This document shows positions 24,358 through 32,422 of a stretch of 64,000 nucleotides of DNA, in pieces. The notes beneath the pieces were generated by a model, which saw nothing but the letters and a program-made list of their open reading frames with translations, did no database searches and was not told the origin of the DNA. The stretch's first letter is position 1; each line of letters starts with the position of its first letter. A program made the position numbers and the translations under genes. Origin of the DNA: DASUPK01 sp963833375 (lineage in GTDB: Bacteria; Actinomycetota; Thermoleophilia; Solirubrobacterales; 70-9); assembly GCA_963833375.1 (NCBI GenBank), contig CAWHXR010000001.1, positions 942,204 through 1,006,203 on the forward strand, written 5' to 3'.

Positions 24358-24765
24358 CTACTCCCCCCGCAGCCCCAAGGCTTCGAGGGCCTGCGTCCGC
24401 GTTTCGTGCTCGCCGCCGTCGACGATCTGACCGTGCCTGATCACAAAGACTGCGGCAAAGAGGGAGTCGACCTTCACATCGCTGTGCCTGGCGCGCCCGC
24501 TATATCGCAGGGTCGCAACGACCTGTTCGTCGCCCACATCAATCAACTCGACCGGCTCCACGCGGAAGTCGTCGAACGTGTCGAGCCAATCCTCCAGATA
24601 AGCGCGCACGGCGTCCTTGCCATGCATGGGGTCTCGGTAAACGGGGTCGCCCGGAATGGATCGCCACTGGGTGTTCTCCGCCCAATGCTCCAAGAACGCA
24701 TCGACCCCCGCCTCGTTCCACGCCGCGTAGGCGCGCTCGATTGCCTCCACGTTCTCCTCCGACAT
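24358..24765 (-). CDS. SnoaL-like paralogue 5
   Basis: 135 residues: MSEENVEAIERAYAAWNEAGVDAFLEHWAENTQWRSIPGDP, MHGKDAVRAYLEDWLDTFDDF, IDVGDEQVVATLRYSGRARHSDVKVDSLFAAVFVIRHGQIVDGGEHETRTQALEALGLRGE. Head and tail conserved. The head promoter and a hairpin lie upstream; that hairpin is interrupted by the IS30-family element. Ligand unknown. Confidence 0.88.
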   Translation of the reverse strand: MSEENVEAIERAYAAWNEAGVDAFLEHWAENTQWRSIPGDPVYRDPMHGKDAVRAYLEDWLDTFDDFRVEPVELIDVGDEQVVATLRYSGRARHSDVKVDSLFAAVFVIRHGQIVDGGEHETRTQALEALGLRGE

Positions 24766-24785
24766 CGCCCACGCAGTATCTCGCG
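24766..24785 (-). promoter_or_regulatory. conserved head promoter of SnoaL 5
   Basis: GAGATACTGCGTGGGCG before ATG on the minus strand. Confidence 0.5.
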
Positions 24786-24789
24786 ACGA

Positions 24790-24825
24790 CCGCTGCCCCA
24801 TGCAAAGCGGATAGCCGCTTCTCGT
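24790..24825 (+). repeat. twin-hairpin repeat, left part, split by IS30 insertion
   Basis: Hairpin 1 (CCGCTGCCCCATGCAAAGCGG), ATAG, then CCGCTTCTCGT, where the sequence is broken by the insertion element. The rest (GTCCAAAGCGG) resumes at 26,168. Confidence 0.85.
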
Positions 24826-26167
24826 GGCGGTCTCAAACCACCGCCGCACCACCCGAGAGGGTCAGCGACTCGCTGACCAACGAAGGAGGTGCGGTGATGC
24901 CGAAGGGCTACGGCCTGAGCGAGGCGACGAAGGACGGGATCTGGGAGTTGCGGGCGGAGGGGCTGAGCGAGGCGGAGATCGGCCGCCGGCTCGGCATCCC
25001 TCGAGCGACGGTGAGCCGCTACGTGGCGAGGGTCGGCGGCATCCGCCCAAGGCCGCGGCGGCGGGCGGCGAGGTGCCTGAGCCTGGACGAGCGCGAGGAG
25101 ATCTCGCGCGGGATCGCCGGCGGCGACTCGGCCCGCGAGATCGCCTGGACGCTTCACCGCTCACACACCACGGTCGCCCGTGAGATCAACCGCTGCGGCG
25201 GACGCCGGCGCTACCGCGCCCACGCGGCAGAGCGCGAGGCCAGGCGGCGGACCCGGCGGCCACGGCCGACGAAGCTCGAGCTCTGCCCGCAGCTGCGGCG
25301 CCTCGTCTCAGAGCATCTGCGAAAGGACCACTCCCCCGAGCAGATCGCGGGCTGGCTGCGGCTCCAATACCCGGACAATGAGGCGATGCGGGTCTCGCAC
25401 GAGACGATCTACCGCGCCCTCTACGTCCAGGCGCGGGGGACGCTGAAGCGAGAGCTGACGGGGCACCTGAGAACCCGCCGGCAAAGGCGCTTTGCGCGAG
25501 CCCAGTCGAGCAAGGGCCAAAGCCAGGGCAAGATCGCCGGGATGGTGATGATCTCCGAGCGCCCCCCGGAGGTCGAGGACCGCGCCGTCCCCGGCCACTG
25601 GGAGGGCGACCTCTTGATGGGCGGAAGGACGAACGCGATCGCGACCCTGGTCGAGCGCCAGACGCGCTATTGCCAGCTCGTCGCCCTGCCCGAGGGGAGC
25701 GGCGCCGAGCGCGTCTGCGAGGCGCTCAAGGCAAGCATCACGACCCTGCCGGCCCAGCTTCGCCGATCGCTCACCTGGGACCAGGGCTCGGAGATGTCTG
25801 AGCACCGGCGCTTTTCGGTCGAGACAGGGGTCGAGGTCTACTTCTGCGATCCCCGAAGCCCCTGGCAGCGGGGCTCGAACGAGAACACCAACGGCCTCCT
25901 GCGGCAGTACTTCCCGAAGGGCAAGAGCTCTTGAAGGGATCAGCCAGGAGGCCCTCGACGACGTCGCTCGCAAGCTCAACGGCCGCCCGCGCCAGACGCT
26001 CGGCTTCGCTACCCCGGCCGAGAAGCTCGCCGAGCTGATCGACGGCCTCGACGACGTCGACTACGAGCGCTGACTCGCTTCGGCCTACGGCCTTCGCTCG
26101 ACAGCGCTCGGACTAGATGAGACGATGCGACACGTCAGGGGTGGTGCACTGACCAGTTGAGGTCAAG
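24826..26167 (+). mobile_element. IS30-family insertion sequence
   Basis: A 1,342-bp element with imperfect 29-bp terminal inverted repeats. When aligned end to end they share G4, CTCAA at 7-11 and GCACCACCC at 21-29. It encodes one IS30 transposase and is flanked by a 2-bp direct repeat GT (24,824-24,825 and 26,168-26,169), as expected for this family. The target is the loop of a hairpin-2 repeat. Confidence 0.85.
24897..26073 (+). pseudogene. IS30-family transposase, one frameshift
   Basis: A DDE transposase. The HTH region is GISEATKD-like (MPKGYGLSEATKDGIWELRAEGLSEAEIGRRLGIPRATVSRYV), then a second HTH with REIAWTLHRSHTTVAREI. Catalytic positions are GHWEGDLLMG (Asp), LTWDQGSEMSEH (Asp) and SPWQRGSNENTNGLLRQYFPKG (Glu). 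After FPKGKS the frame shifts at about 25,930, and the expected end (GISQEALDDVARKLNGRPRQTLGFATPAEKL) continues in the next frame to 26,073. An AAGGAGGT precedes ATG 24897. It is either a sequencing indel or an inactivated copy. Confidence 0.88.
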
Positions 26168-26178
26168 GTCCAAAGCGG
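26168..26178 (+). repeat. twin-hairpin repeat, right part after IS30
   Basis: GTCCAAAGCGG completes the hairpin-2 sequence interrupted at 24,825. The normal tail context of SnoaL 6 follows. Confidence 0.8.
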
Positions 26179-26188
26179 CTGTTTCTAA

Positions 26189-26587
26189 CTACTCCGACAG
26201 CCCGGCGGCTTCGAGGGCTTCCGCGTGGTTCGTGAAGGACTTGGAGCGATAAATCCGACCGTCACGAAACCAGTTCACGTTGGTCCAAGCGAGATCCATC
26301 TCCAGGCCGGTGTGCCTGGCACGACCGACCAGGCGAATCCCGTAGATGACCAGGTCGGCCTCCACATCCCGGAAGTTGTCGACTGCGAATCGCCCCTCTT
26401 CAACAACCTCGAAGACACCTTCCCGCCATTCCCGAAGACCCTCGTATCCGTGGTAGGGGCCTGGCAGTGGGGACTCGCGAATGTTGAACAGCTCGACATC
26501 CGGATCAAAGAGATCCTCAGGAAGAAATCCGTCACGGTTGAATCGGTCGACCATCTGCCGCACGACTTCGACGTTCTCCTCCGACAT
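26189..26587 (-). CDS. SnoaL-like paralogue 6
   Basis: 132 residues: MSEENVEVVRQMVDRFNRDGFLPEDLFDPDVELFNIRESPLPGPYHGYEGLREWREGVFEVVEE, DVEADLVIYGIRLVGRARHTGLEMDLAWTNVNWFRDGRIYRSKSFTNHAEALEAAGLSE. Typical NTF2-like fold with head, tail and head promoter. A lone hairpin 2 lies upstream at 26,613. Before the IS30 insertion it was the neighbour of SnoaL 5. Confidence 0.9.
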   Translation of the reverse strand: MSEENVEVVRQMVDRFNRDGFLPEDLFDPDVELFNIRESPLPGPYHGYEGLREWREGVFEVVEEGRFAVDNFRDVEADLVIYGIRLVGRARHTGLEMDLAWTNVNWFRDGRIYRSKSFTNHAEALEAAGLSE

Positions 26588-26607
26588 CGCCCACGCAGTA
26601 TCTCTCG
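26588..26607 (-). promoter_or_regulatory. conserved head promoter of SnoaL 6
   Basis: GAGATACTGCGTGGGCG immediately before ATG (minus strand). Confidence 0.5.
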
Positions 26608-26612
26608 GACGG

Positions 26613-26634
26613 GTGCTGCTTTTCGTCCAAAACA
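26613..26634 (+). repeat. hairpin-2 repeat, single, with tail relic
   Basis: CTGCTTTTCGTCCAAAAC is immediately followed by a SnoaL-tail relic (ACTCCGACAGCCGGCGGCTTCG) that belongs to no complete gene and adjoins the isochorismatase 3' end. Confidence 0.65.
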
Positions 26635-26685
26635 CTCCGACAGCCGGCGGCTTCGCGGGGACCGGCTCGCCCGCGGCCCGACTGC

Positions 26686-27247
26686 CTAGCGCAGCTCGGC
26701 GATCGCCTCGGCGGCGGTCAGGACCCGGCCGAACTCCGGATCGAGGGTCGAGGCGGTGACTCGAGCGAGCTCGTCGGCCGCGACCGTGCCCCCATCGTGA
26801 TCGTCCTGATCGAAAGCGTGGGTGGCGTCGATCGCGAACACCACCTCGTAGCCGAGGTCAGAACCGACTCGCGCCGTCGTCTCGCAGCACACGTTCGTCG
26901 CGATGCCGCAGATCACGAGCTTGTCGATCTCACCCTTCCCCAGCCAGTCGTGCAGATCAGGCGTGCCATGGAAAGCTGAATGGACGGTCTTGGTGACCAG
27001 CAGGTCCGGCTCGGCCCTCAATCACATCCTTGAACGCGTTGCCCGCCTCATCCGGGCGCAGCGGCGACGCCTCCTCGTCCACGTCGTCGTGCCGCACAAA
27101 CACCACCGGCTGGGCCTGTCCGCGCCAGGACTCAATCAGGGCCGCCACGTTGCGCTCGCAATCGGGGTTGTTACGGCGACCCCAATAGCTGGCGTCGTCG
27201 AAGCCCCTCTGCACATCCACGACAATCAGAGCAGTGCGAGCGGCCAT
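26686..27247 (-). CDS. isochorismatase-family cysteine hydrolase (one frameshift)
   Basis: Two adjoining frames together give a complete roughly 185-residue hydrolase. MAARTALIVVDVQRGFDDASYW carries the catalytic Asp, LLVTKTVHSAFHGTPD the Lys region, and CGIATNVCCETTARVGSDLGYEV the nucleophilic Cys. The break is at about 27,010-27,025, between NAFKDVI and RAEPDLL. Members hydrolyse amide or vinyl-ether bonds (nicotinamide, isochorismate, N-carbamoyl compounds); the substrate here is unknown. It is preceded by an orphan SnoaL head and promoter. Confidence 0.85.
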
Positions 27248-27256
27248 GGCCCGAGA

Positions 27257-27313
27257 CTAACCCACTGCTGCCGAGGACGGGGCCGAATCAATCTCGACGT
27301 TCTCCTGCAAAAT
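27257..27313 (-). pseudogene. orphan SnoaL head before the isochorismatase gene
   Basis: The head block is intact (agtatc at 27,323-27,328), but the start ATG is ATT, followed by TTG-CAG-GAG-AAC-GTC-GAG (QENVE) and a stop after 19 codons. The isochorismatase ATG follows 10 bases later. Confidence 0.65.
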
Positions 27314-27340
27314 CGCCCGCGCAGTATCTCGCTGACGAGA

Positions 27341-27383
27341 GTGCTTTCCATGCAAAGCGGATAGCCGCTTTTCGTCCAAAGCA
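27341..27383 (+). repeat. twin-hairpin repeat (complete)
   Basis: GTGCTTTCCATGCAAAGCGG, ATAG, CCGCTTTTCGTCCAAAGCAG; the central AAAGCGGATAGCCGCTTT is itself a perfect inverted repeat. Confidence 0.8.
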
Positions 27384-27393
27384 GTAGTCCGAG

Positions 27394-27795
27394 CTACTCC
27401 GACAGCCCGGCGGCTTCGAGGGCCTCGCGCTGGTCAAGGAACCCGCGCAGGCTGACAGCCCTGCCTTCTCTCAACTCGACGATCCACGCCCAATGGTCAT
27501 CGACTTCGACCCCGCTCACGCGCCCGCGACCTCGCACATCACCGAGGACCAGAACGCGGTCGCCCAGGTCGCGGAGGTCTGTGGCCTCAAACCGGAACGA
27601 TTCCCAACTCTCGGCCACGTCGCGGAAGAACTCACGGATGCCGCTCGCGCCCGCGTAGTAGGCCGCTCCTCCGCCCACCCGCACGAGGTGCATCTCGAAG
27701 CCTGGATCGCTGGCGGCAATCATCGTCTCAGGATCTCCGGGGATGGTCATCAGCGCGAAGGCACCCCGGACGATCTCGACGTTCTCCTCCGACAT
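27394..27795 (-). CDS. SnoaL-like paralogue 7
   Basis: 133 residues: MSEENVEIVRGAFALMTIPGDPETMIAASDPGFEMHLVRVGGGAAYYAGASGIREFFRDVAESWESF, DLGDRVLVLGDVRGRGRVSGVEVDDHWAWIVELREGRAVSLRGFLDQREALEAAGLSE. The His/Asp-containing cavity region (VDDHWAW) is typical. Head promoter and twin hairpin upstream; monocistronic. Confidence 0.9.
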   Translation of the reverse strand: MSEENVEIVRGAFALMTIPGDPETMIAASDPGFEMHLVRVGGGAAYYAGASGIREFFRDVAESWESFRFEATDLRDLGDRVLVLGDVRGRGRVSGVEVDDHWAWIVELREGRAVSLRGFLDQREALEAAGLSE

Positions 27796-27815
27796 CGCCC
27801 ACGCAGTATCTCTCG
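27796..27815 (-). promoter_or_regulatory. conserved head promoter of SnoaL 7
   Basis: GAGATACTGCGTGGGCG before ATG (minus strand). Confidence 0.5.
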
Positions 27816-27823
27816 GCGGAGTA

Positions 27824-27867
27824 CTGCTTTCCATGCAAAGCGGATAGCTGCTTCTCGTCCAAAGCGG
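27824..27867 (+). repeat. twin-hairpin repeat (complete)
   Basis: CTGCTTTCCATGCAAAGCGG, ATAG, CTGCTTCTCGTCCAAAGCGG. Confidence 0.8.
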
Positions 27868-28018
27868 CTACTTGACGGCGAGGTCTTCGAGCGGCTCACC
27901 TGCTGCATTAACGCGAAAGGGGCTCCGAGAGCTGCGCCTATATCCCTGGCGCGCACGGTGACAGCCTCCGTGGTGGGTGCGGATGTCCGTGCTTCCGGTG
28001 CAGGCTACGGTCGCCAGC

Positions 28019-29256
28019 ATGACCAGGCGTACCAGTGCGCGGATCGGGCTGCTGGGGATCACGCTCGCCGCCGCGCTCGCCGGCAACCCCGCCTCCGCGC
28101 TGGCCGCCACGCTCGCCAGTGGCAACTACACGGCGGCTCCGGGGGAGCGGAACAACTTGGTGGTCAGATACGACCCCGGCACGGACAGCTACTTGTACGC
28201 TGCCCCCGGGGCTGCCATCACCGACGGCGATGGCCCCGGCGGCTGCTCGCTTCTGCTGCCTGGTCCTGGTCAGTACTGGCAGGCGACCTGCCCCGCGGCG
28301 ATCGTCAGCCACCTCAACATCAGCCTCCTGGATGGGGACGACAGGGCGTCACTGGTCGCGTACGCCGTTCCCACCGCCGGCCATCTGGACGCGTGCTCGG
28401 GCGGCAGCTTCTTTGGCCCGCCGGGTTCGCTAGCTACTGCGGTCCCGGTGCCGGCCACAATCGAGGGAGGGGATGGCCTCGACGTCATCTGCGGCGGTGC
28501 CGGCAACGATCTGATCTCCGGTGGCCCCGGCAACGACGTGCTCTACGGCCAGGCAGGGAACGACACGCTCCTGGGCGGTGAGGGCAATGACGGCCTCATC
28601 GGCGATGGGGGCTGCACCAGCCCGCAACCGGGACACCCCTGCTTGAGCCTCCCCCCGCCGACAGGGGGGCCGACCGGCTCGACGGGGGTCCCGGGTCGGA
28701 CAACCTCAGCGGCCTCGAGGGCACCGTGTTCAATGGGCCGATGCCCGTCGGCTTCGATCCCGCACTGCAGAGACCGGACGTGCTCAGCTGTGGGACGGGA
28801 GATGAGTTCGTGAATGGCCCCGGCGATTCTGCACAGCCCGGCTCCGATTATGCGCAGCCCGGCTCCGGGGATGAGGTCGGCTCCGACTGCGAGGTGGTGT
28901 CGCAGTGGGCCTTCTGCCCCGCGGGCGGCCAGGCGTGCGAGGGTACGGTGACCGTGGAGGCGACGGCAAAGGGGGGCACCTCTGCGGCCGCCTCTGCCAG
29001 GACGAAGAAGGGGCGGAAGGTCATCCTCGGCAAGGGACGCTTGTACGTCCCCGCAGGGTCCTCGACGCTGGTCGGGGTCAGCCTCCGACGAAAGAACCTT
29101 ACGCGCGTGCTCCGCGGCCGCCAGCGAGTCTCGGCGCAGTCGGTAGTGCGGCTAGAGGGAGGCAAGAAGGGCAAGAAGTCCCAGGTGGCGCTGCAGGCGA
29201 AGAAGAAGAAGTCCCGAGTCATCGGCCGGACCCGCTTCGTCTTCACCAAGGGCTGA
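28019..29256 (+). CDS. secreted RTX-type calcium-binding-repeat protein (one frameshift)
   Basis: The N-terminus is a signal peptide (RTSARIGLLGITLAAALAGNPASALA). The middle carries hemolysin-type nonapeptides: GGDGLDVICGGAGNDLISGGPGNDVLYGQAGNDTLLGGEGNDGLIG. These GGxGxDxUx repeats bind Ca2+ and fold outside the cell. The frame breaks in a C/G run at about 28,650-28,670, and the protein continues with RLDGGPGSDNLSGLEG and a Lys-rich C-terminus (KKGKKSQVALQAKKKK...) like others in this group. Probably a cell-surface or adhesin-like protein. Confidence 0.75.
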
Positions 29257-29304
29257 TCGCGGAGCACCCCTGCGCTAGAAGCAGAAAGCGCCAGCCCGGG
29301 ACTA

Positions 29305-29324
29305 CCGCTTTCCATGCAAAGCGG
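29305..29324 (+). repeat. hairpin-1 repeat, single
   Basis: CCGCTTTCCATGCAAAGCGG, a perfect 7-bp stem with a 6-nt loop, after the RTX gene. Confidence 0.8.
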
Positions 29325-29360
29325 CTATTTCGCGACAACGCCAGGCAGGCAGTGTCGTTC

Positions 29361-29404
29361 GCTCCCTGATCCTTGGACGGTGGTAGCGAGAAACGAATCG
29401 GGCC
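29361..29404 (+). repeat. 44-bp direct repeat, left copy
   Basis: GCTCCCTGATCC...CGGTGGTAGCGAGA...ACGAATCGGGCC. It matches the copy at 33,348-33,391 at 40 of 44 positions in the same orientation. The two copies bracket the encapsulin locus. Confidence 0.8.
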
Positions 29405-29814
29405 CCCGCTATGTCTGTCACTACCACGCTTGAGCCCTCCGCCTGGAGGGCTTTCGCGTTCTCGAAGGCATCGGCGACGGCCTGAGAGACGGTGTGCGGA
29501 GCGTTCGACCCGCCGCTCGACCTTGTCGTAGGCGATCTGCAGGTCACCTCCGCACCCTCAACCCAGTTCGCTGACAGTTGGGAGGCGCTCAAAGTGGGGT
29601 CGTGCCCTTTGAAGCGGCCGCCGGGGTTGCTCTCGAGGTAGTCCGCCGCGCCGCTTCCCTCACGAACTACGACATAGATCCCGCCGTAGCCGTTACCCGG
29701 GCGACAAGCTCGGCCTCGAGCTCGGCGAAAGTGACCCAGCCTTGAAAGCCAGCGGCTTCGAGGCTTGCTCGGGTGAAGCTCTCCGTTGGCCGCTCGTTAC
29801 TCACCCCCAGACCG

Positions 29815-30372
29815 CTATGGGACCGCGAACTCGGAGATCGCGCTACGACGCTTGAAAGTGACCGCGTAGGGCGTGCGGGCGAACTGGTGCTTCAGCGCGA
29901 TCCGCGCGATGCCGGTCTTCGGCCTCTTCGCCCTGCTCCAGCTGTAGGGGACGACCAGCTCGCAGGCAAGGCCGTCGACCGCGAGGCGGGAGCGGTCGAA
30001 GACGAAGGCGAGGCGCTCGTCGTCGCCCTTGTCGTCCTCGACCGGGTCGGTCAGGATGACCGTCCAGTTGCGGCCGAGCCCCACGAGCAGCTCGCGCAGC
30101 GCCCCCAGGCTCCTCTGAGCCTCCTGGATCGCGACCACGTCGAAGCGCTTGACGATCTCCTTGATGCAGGCGAGGGCGTGGAGATCGCGTTTCGGCGTAT
30201 CGCCCTGGGTCGAGTCCCATTTGCGGGTCAGATCGCCGAACTCGCGGAGGTTCCAGGTTGCGATCAGGAGGTTGCGATCTGCCTTCTTGGGTAGGTCGCG
30301 GCCGAGCTGGCGCCGGAGGCGAGTTAGCTCCGCTCGGATCGCCGCGGGTGGGGTCTCGGTGATCGACGGCAC
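29815..30372 (-). pseudogene. endonuclease/exonuclease/phosphatase-family protein, truncated
   Basis: 185 residues. After an Arg-rich N-terminus, NLLIATWNLREFGDL, IVKRFDVVAIQEAQRSLGALREL and TDPVEDDKGDDERLAFVFDRSRL are the first EEP-fold motifs (Asn and Glu metal ligands in WN and QE). The fold needs a second half with the GDFN and SDH motifs, but the frame changes after PYAVTFK and stops. This is a 3'-truncated DNase-I-like enzyme, apparently replaced by the decayed sequence downstream. Confidence 0.7.
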
Positions 30373-30585
30373 GAGCAGAACCTAGGCCTGGCGGAGGGTG
30401 GCGGTCAAGACCCATCAGGATCCTCGCGCTTGCTTGAAAAGCGGAGCGGGGGCGCGACGAGCGTTTCAGGCTGGTCACTGGGGCTGGTGCTCGAGTCGGT
30501 TGTGGGGCAGCGCGACCGGCGGCGACTCACCATCCGATTCACCGGCTAGCTTCCCCGCAATGCGATCCGGCAAGGAGTGGAAGCC

Positions 30586-31398
30586 GTGAGTCTTGGTCGT
30601 GAGGCACTGAACTGGGATGAGCAGACATGGGCGGCGATCGATAACGCGGTCCACGAGGAGAACGTCCGAGCCGGCGTCACGGCGAAGGTGATCCCGCTGC
30701 GTGGACCGCTCCCGCAGGCGACCACTGTTCCGAGGGAGGCGATCGATCCGGATACGTTGACCGTCGATGAGTCGGCCGTCGTGCCGCTCGTCGAACTGAC
30801 GATCGACTTCTCGCTCACCCGCCAGCAAGTCGAGCAGGAGCCCGAGCTGGGCACGGCCGCCACGCTCGCCGGCCGGGCGGCGGCCCTGCTGACTCAGGCC
30901 GAGGATTTTGTCGTCCTGCAAGGGGATTCGGCACTCGCTGCGGGACTGCTCGGCGGCGCAGTCACCGGGCGCGGACCCGCCGGTGTCGGTCTCGTCGATG
31001 CCGGCGCGGAGACTGTCAGCGCAAACGGTGGGGGCCTTTTCGGTGCGGTTGCGAACGGATTTTCGAAGCTGCAGGCGCGCTCGCACGCCGGGCCGTACGG
31101 GCTTCTGCTCGACGCCGACCACTACGCCGCGGCGTTCAAGGTCCCCAAGGGGGAGATCACGTATCCGGCGGAGCGGTTGCGCGGGCTTGTCCAAGCGTTC
31201 TACGGAACGGCTGCGATGCCCCACGGCCAGGGCGTGCTCGTGTCGGTCGGCGCGGATACGATCGACCTGGTGATCGGCAGCGACCCGACGGTCGCGTTTC
31301 TCGGCATCGACGCCGATGACCGCTTCGGCTTCCGGGTCGTGGAGCGCTTCGTTCTCCGGGTGAAGGATCCGACCGCCTGCGTGCGGCTGGAGGTCTGA
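30586..31398 (+). CDS. encapsulin (family 1-like shell protein, divergent)
   Basis: This 270-residue protein has the pattern of HK97-fold encapsulin shells (linocin M18 family). The N-terminal helix is LGREALNWDEQTWAAIDNAV. The E-loop region PREAIDPDTLTVDESAVVPLVELTIDFSLTRQQVEQ follows, then LTQAEDFVVLQGDSA, GPYGLLLDADHYAAAF, and a C-terminal core with TIDLVIGSDPTVAFLGIDADDRFGFRVVERFVLRVKDPTACVRLEV. The order matches T. maritima encapsulin segments as I recall them. GTG 30586 lies 8 nt after AAGGAG; an in-frame GTG at 30577 is an alternative. The gp19-like gene follows after 9 bases. No ferritin-like or DyP cargo gene is present; the neighbours are tail-tube-fold proteins. Confidence 0.82.
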   Translation: MSLGREALNWDEQTWAAIDNAVHEENVRAGVTAKVIPLRGPLPQATTVPREAIDPDTLTVDESAVVPLVELTIDFSLTRQQVEQEPELGTAATLAGRAAALLTQAEDFVVLQGDSALAAGLLGGAVTGRGPAGVGLVDAGAETVSANGGGLFGAVANGFSKLQARSHAGPYGLLLDADHYAAAFKVPKGEITYPAERLRGLVQAFYGTAAMPHGQGVLVSVGADTIDLVIGSDPTVAFLGIDADDRFGFRVVERFVLRVKDPTACVRLEV

Positions 31399-31407
31399 CG
31401 GAGACTG

Positions 31408-32418
31408 ATGGCGCAAGCCTCCGCCTACGGCGCCGCCTACAACCGGCTCGAGATCGACGGCAACGATGCGGGACCGCTCCGCTCGGTCGAGGGCGGCGAC
31501 CCCTATGGCGAGGTCGTTCAGGTGGCCGGTGGCGCGGGGAGTGTCACCGATAAGCGGATCGGAGCGCTCCACTATGCCGACATCGCGATCGAGTGCCGGC
31601 TGGTCCCGAGCGGGCCGCTGGCCGACTGGATCAGGGCCTGGCTCGGAGGCAACCTTCTTTGGCATAGCGGTGCGATTGTCGAGTTCGACCGCGACTTCAG
31701 GGAGACGTCGCGGTTCCCGTTCCGGGCGACCATCCGTGAGGTCGAGTTCCCCGCCCTGGATGCCAATCGGCGGGAGCCGGCCTACCTGACAGTTCGCCTG
31801 GCCCCGGAGGAGACGGAGCGCCAGACCGGCTCCGGCGCAATGCAACCGAAGGACGCCGGCATGATCCGAGGCGCCCCTACCAAGCCGCCGCGTAGCTGCG
31901 ATTTCCGGCTCCACATCGACGACCTGGAGACTAAGCCCGTCAGCGAGGTTGGCCCGCTCGTCGTTCGGCAGGTAATCGGGGAGCCGATGGTCGGGGAGGC
32001 GCGCGAGTACGAGCGCCCCAGGTGGCTCGAGATCGGGGACCTCGTCGTGACGCTGCCCGAGGCGGACGACTGGTACGACTGGCGCGACGCCTTCATCGTC
32101 CGCGGGACCGGGCCCGAAGCCCGCGAGCGCAGCGGGAGGCTCGAGTACCTCTCGCAGGATGGGAAGGACGTCCTGGCGCGGATCGAGTTCAGCGGACTGG
32201 GCATCCACAGCCTCGTGAGGGAGCGGAGTGAGGAGGGTGCCCCAGCGGTACGACGAGTGCGCGCCTCGATGTACTGCGGAAATCTGAGCCTTGTCGCGCC
32301 TCCCCCGGCCGTCGGGGCTCCCGACGGCAGCCGGAATCGGTTCACGCCTCGGTCGCGCGTCGACATAATCGTTCCGCTGGAGCCCGGGCGAGCGCTGGCG
32401 CGGCCGGACCTCGTCTGA
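31408..32418 (+). CDS. tandem gp19/tail-tube-like protein with C-terminal SRVxxIVPL motif
   Basis: 336 residues forming two related halves, each like a phage T4 gp19/contractile-tail tube subunit. Half 1 is YNRLEIDGNDAGPLRSVEGGDPYGEV ... DWIRAWLGG ... RATIREVEFPALDANRREPAYLTVRLAPEE. Half 2 is CDFRLHIDDLETKPVSEVGPLVVRQ ... DWYDWRDAFIVRG ... LARIEFSGLGIHSLVRE. The tail (about 295-336) is Pro-rich and ends with RSRVDIIVPLEPGRALARPDLV. The same SRVxxIVPL occurs at the end of the convergent Hcp-like protein, at nearly the same distance from the C-terminus. It is co-transcribed with encapsulin, hence a candidate cargo or internal component. Fold assignment rests on the motif pattern alone. Confidence 0.6.
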   Translation: MAQASAYGAAYNRLEIDGNDAGPLRSVEGGDPYGEVVQVAGGAGSVTDKRIGALHYADIAIECRLVPSGPLADWIRAWLGGNLLWHSGAIVEFDRDFRETSRFPFRATIREVEFPALDANRREPAYLTVRLAPEETERQTGSGAMQPKDAGMIRGAPTKPPRSCDFRLHIDDLETKPVSEVGPLVVRQVIGEPMVGEAREYERPRWLEIGDLVVTLPEADDWYDWRDAFIVRGTGPEARERSGRLEYLSQDGKDVLARIEFSGLGIHSLVRERSEEGAPAVRRVRASMYCGNLSLVAPPPAVGAPDGSRNRFTPRSRVDIIVPLEPGRALARPDLV

Positions 32419-32422
32419 CCGT

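Larger units (their letters stand above)
29257..29814 (-). pseudogene. decayed GIY-YIG-like gene relic
   Basis: Minus-strand fragments in different frames spell a decayed gene. ESFTRASLEAAGFQGWVTFAELEA is followed in another frame by GNGYGGIYVVVREGSGAADYLESNPGGRFKGHDPTLSASQLSANWVEGAEV, then in another by QAVADAFENAKALQAEGSSVVVTD. The YGGIYVVVRE part resembles a GIY-YIG nuclease-fold family with WVEGAEVVYIGKA. At least two frameshifts. A hairpin-1 repeat (29,305) and the left 44-bp direct repeat lie in it. Confidence 0.45.
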
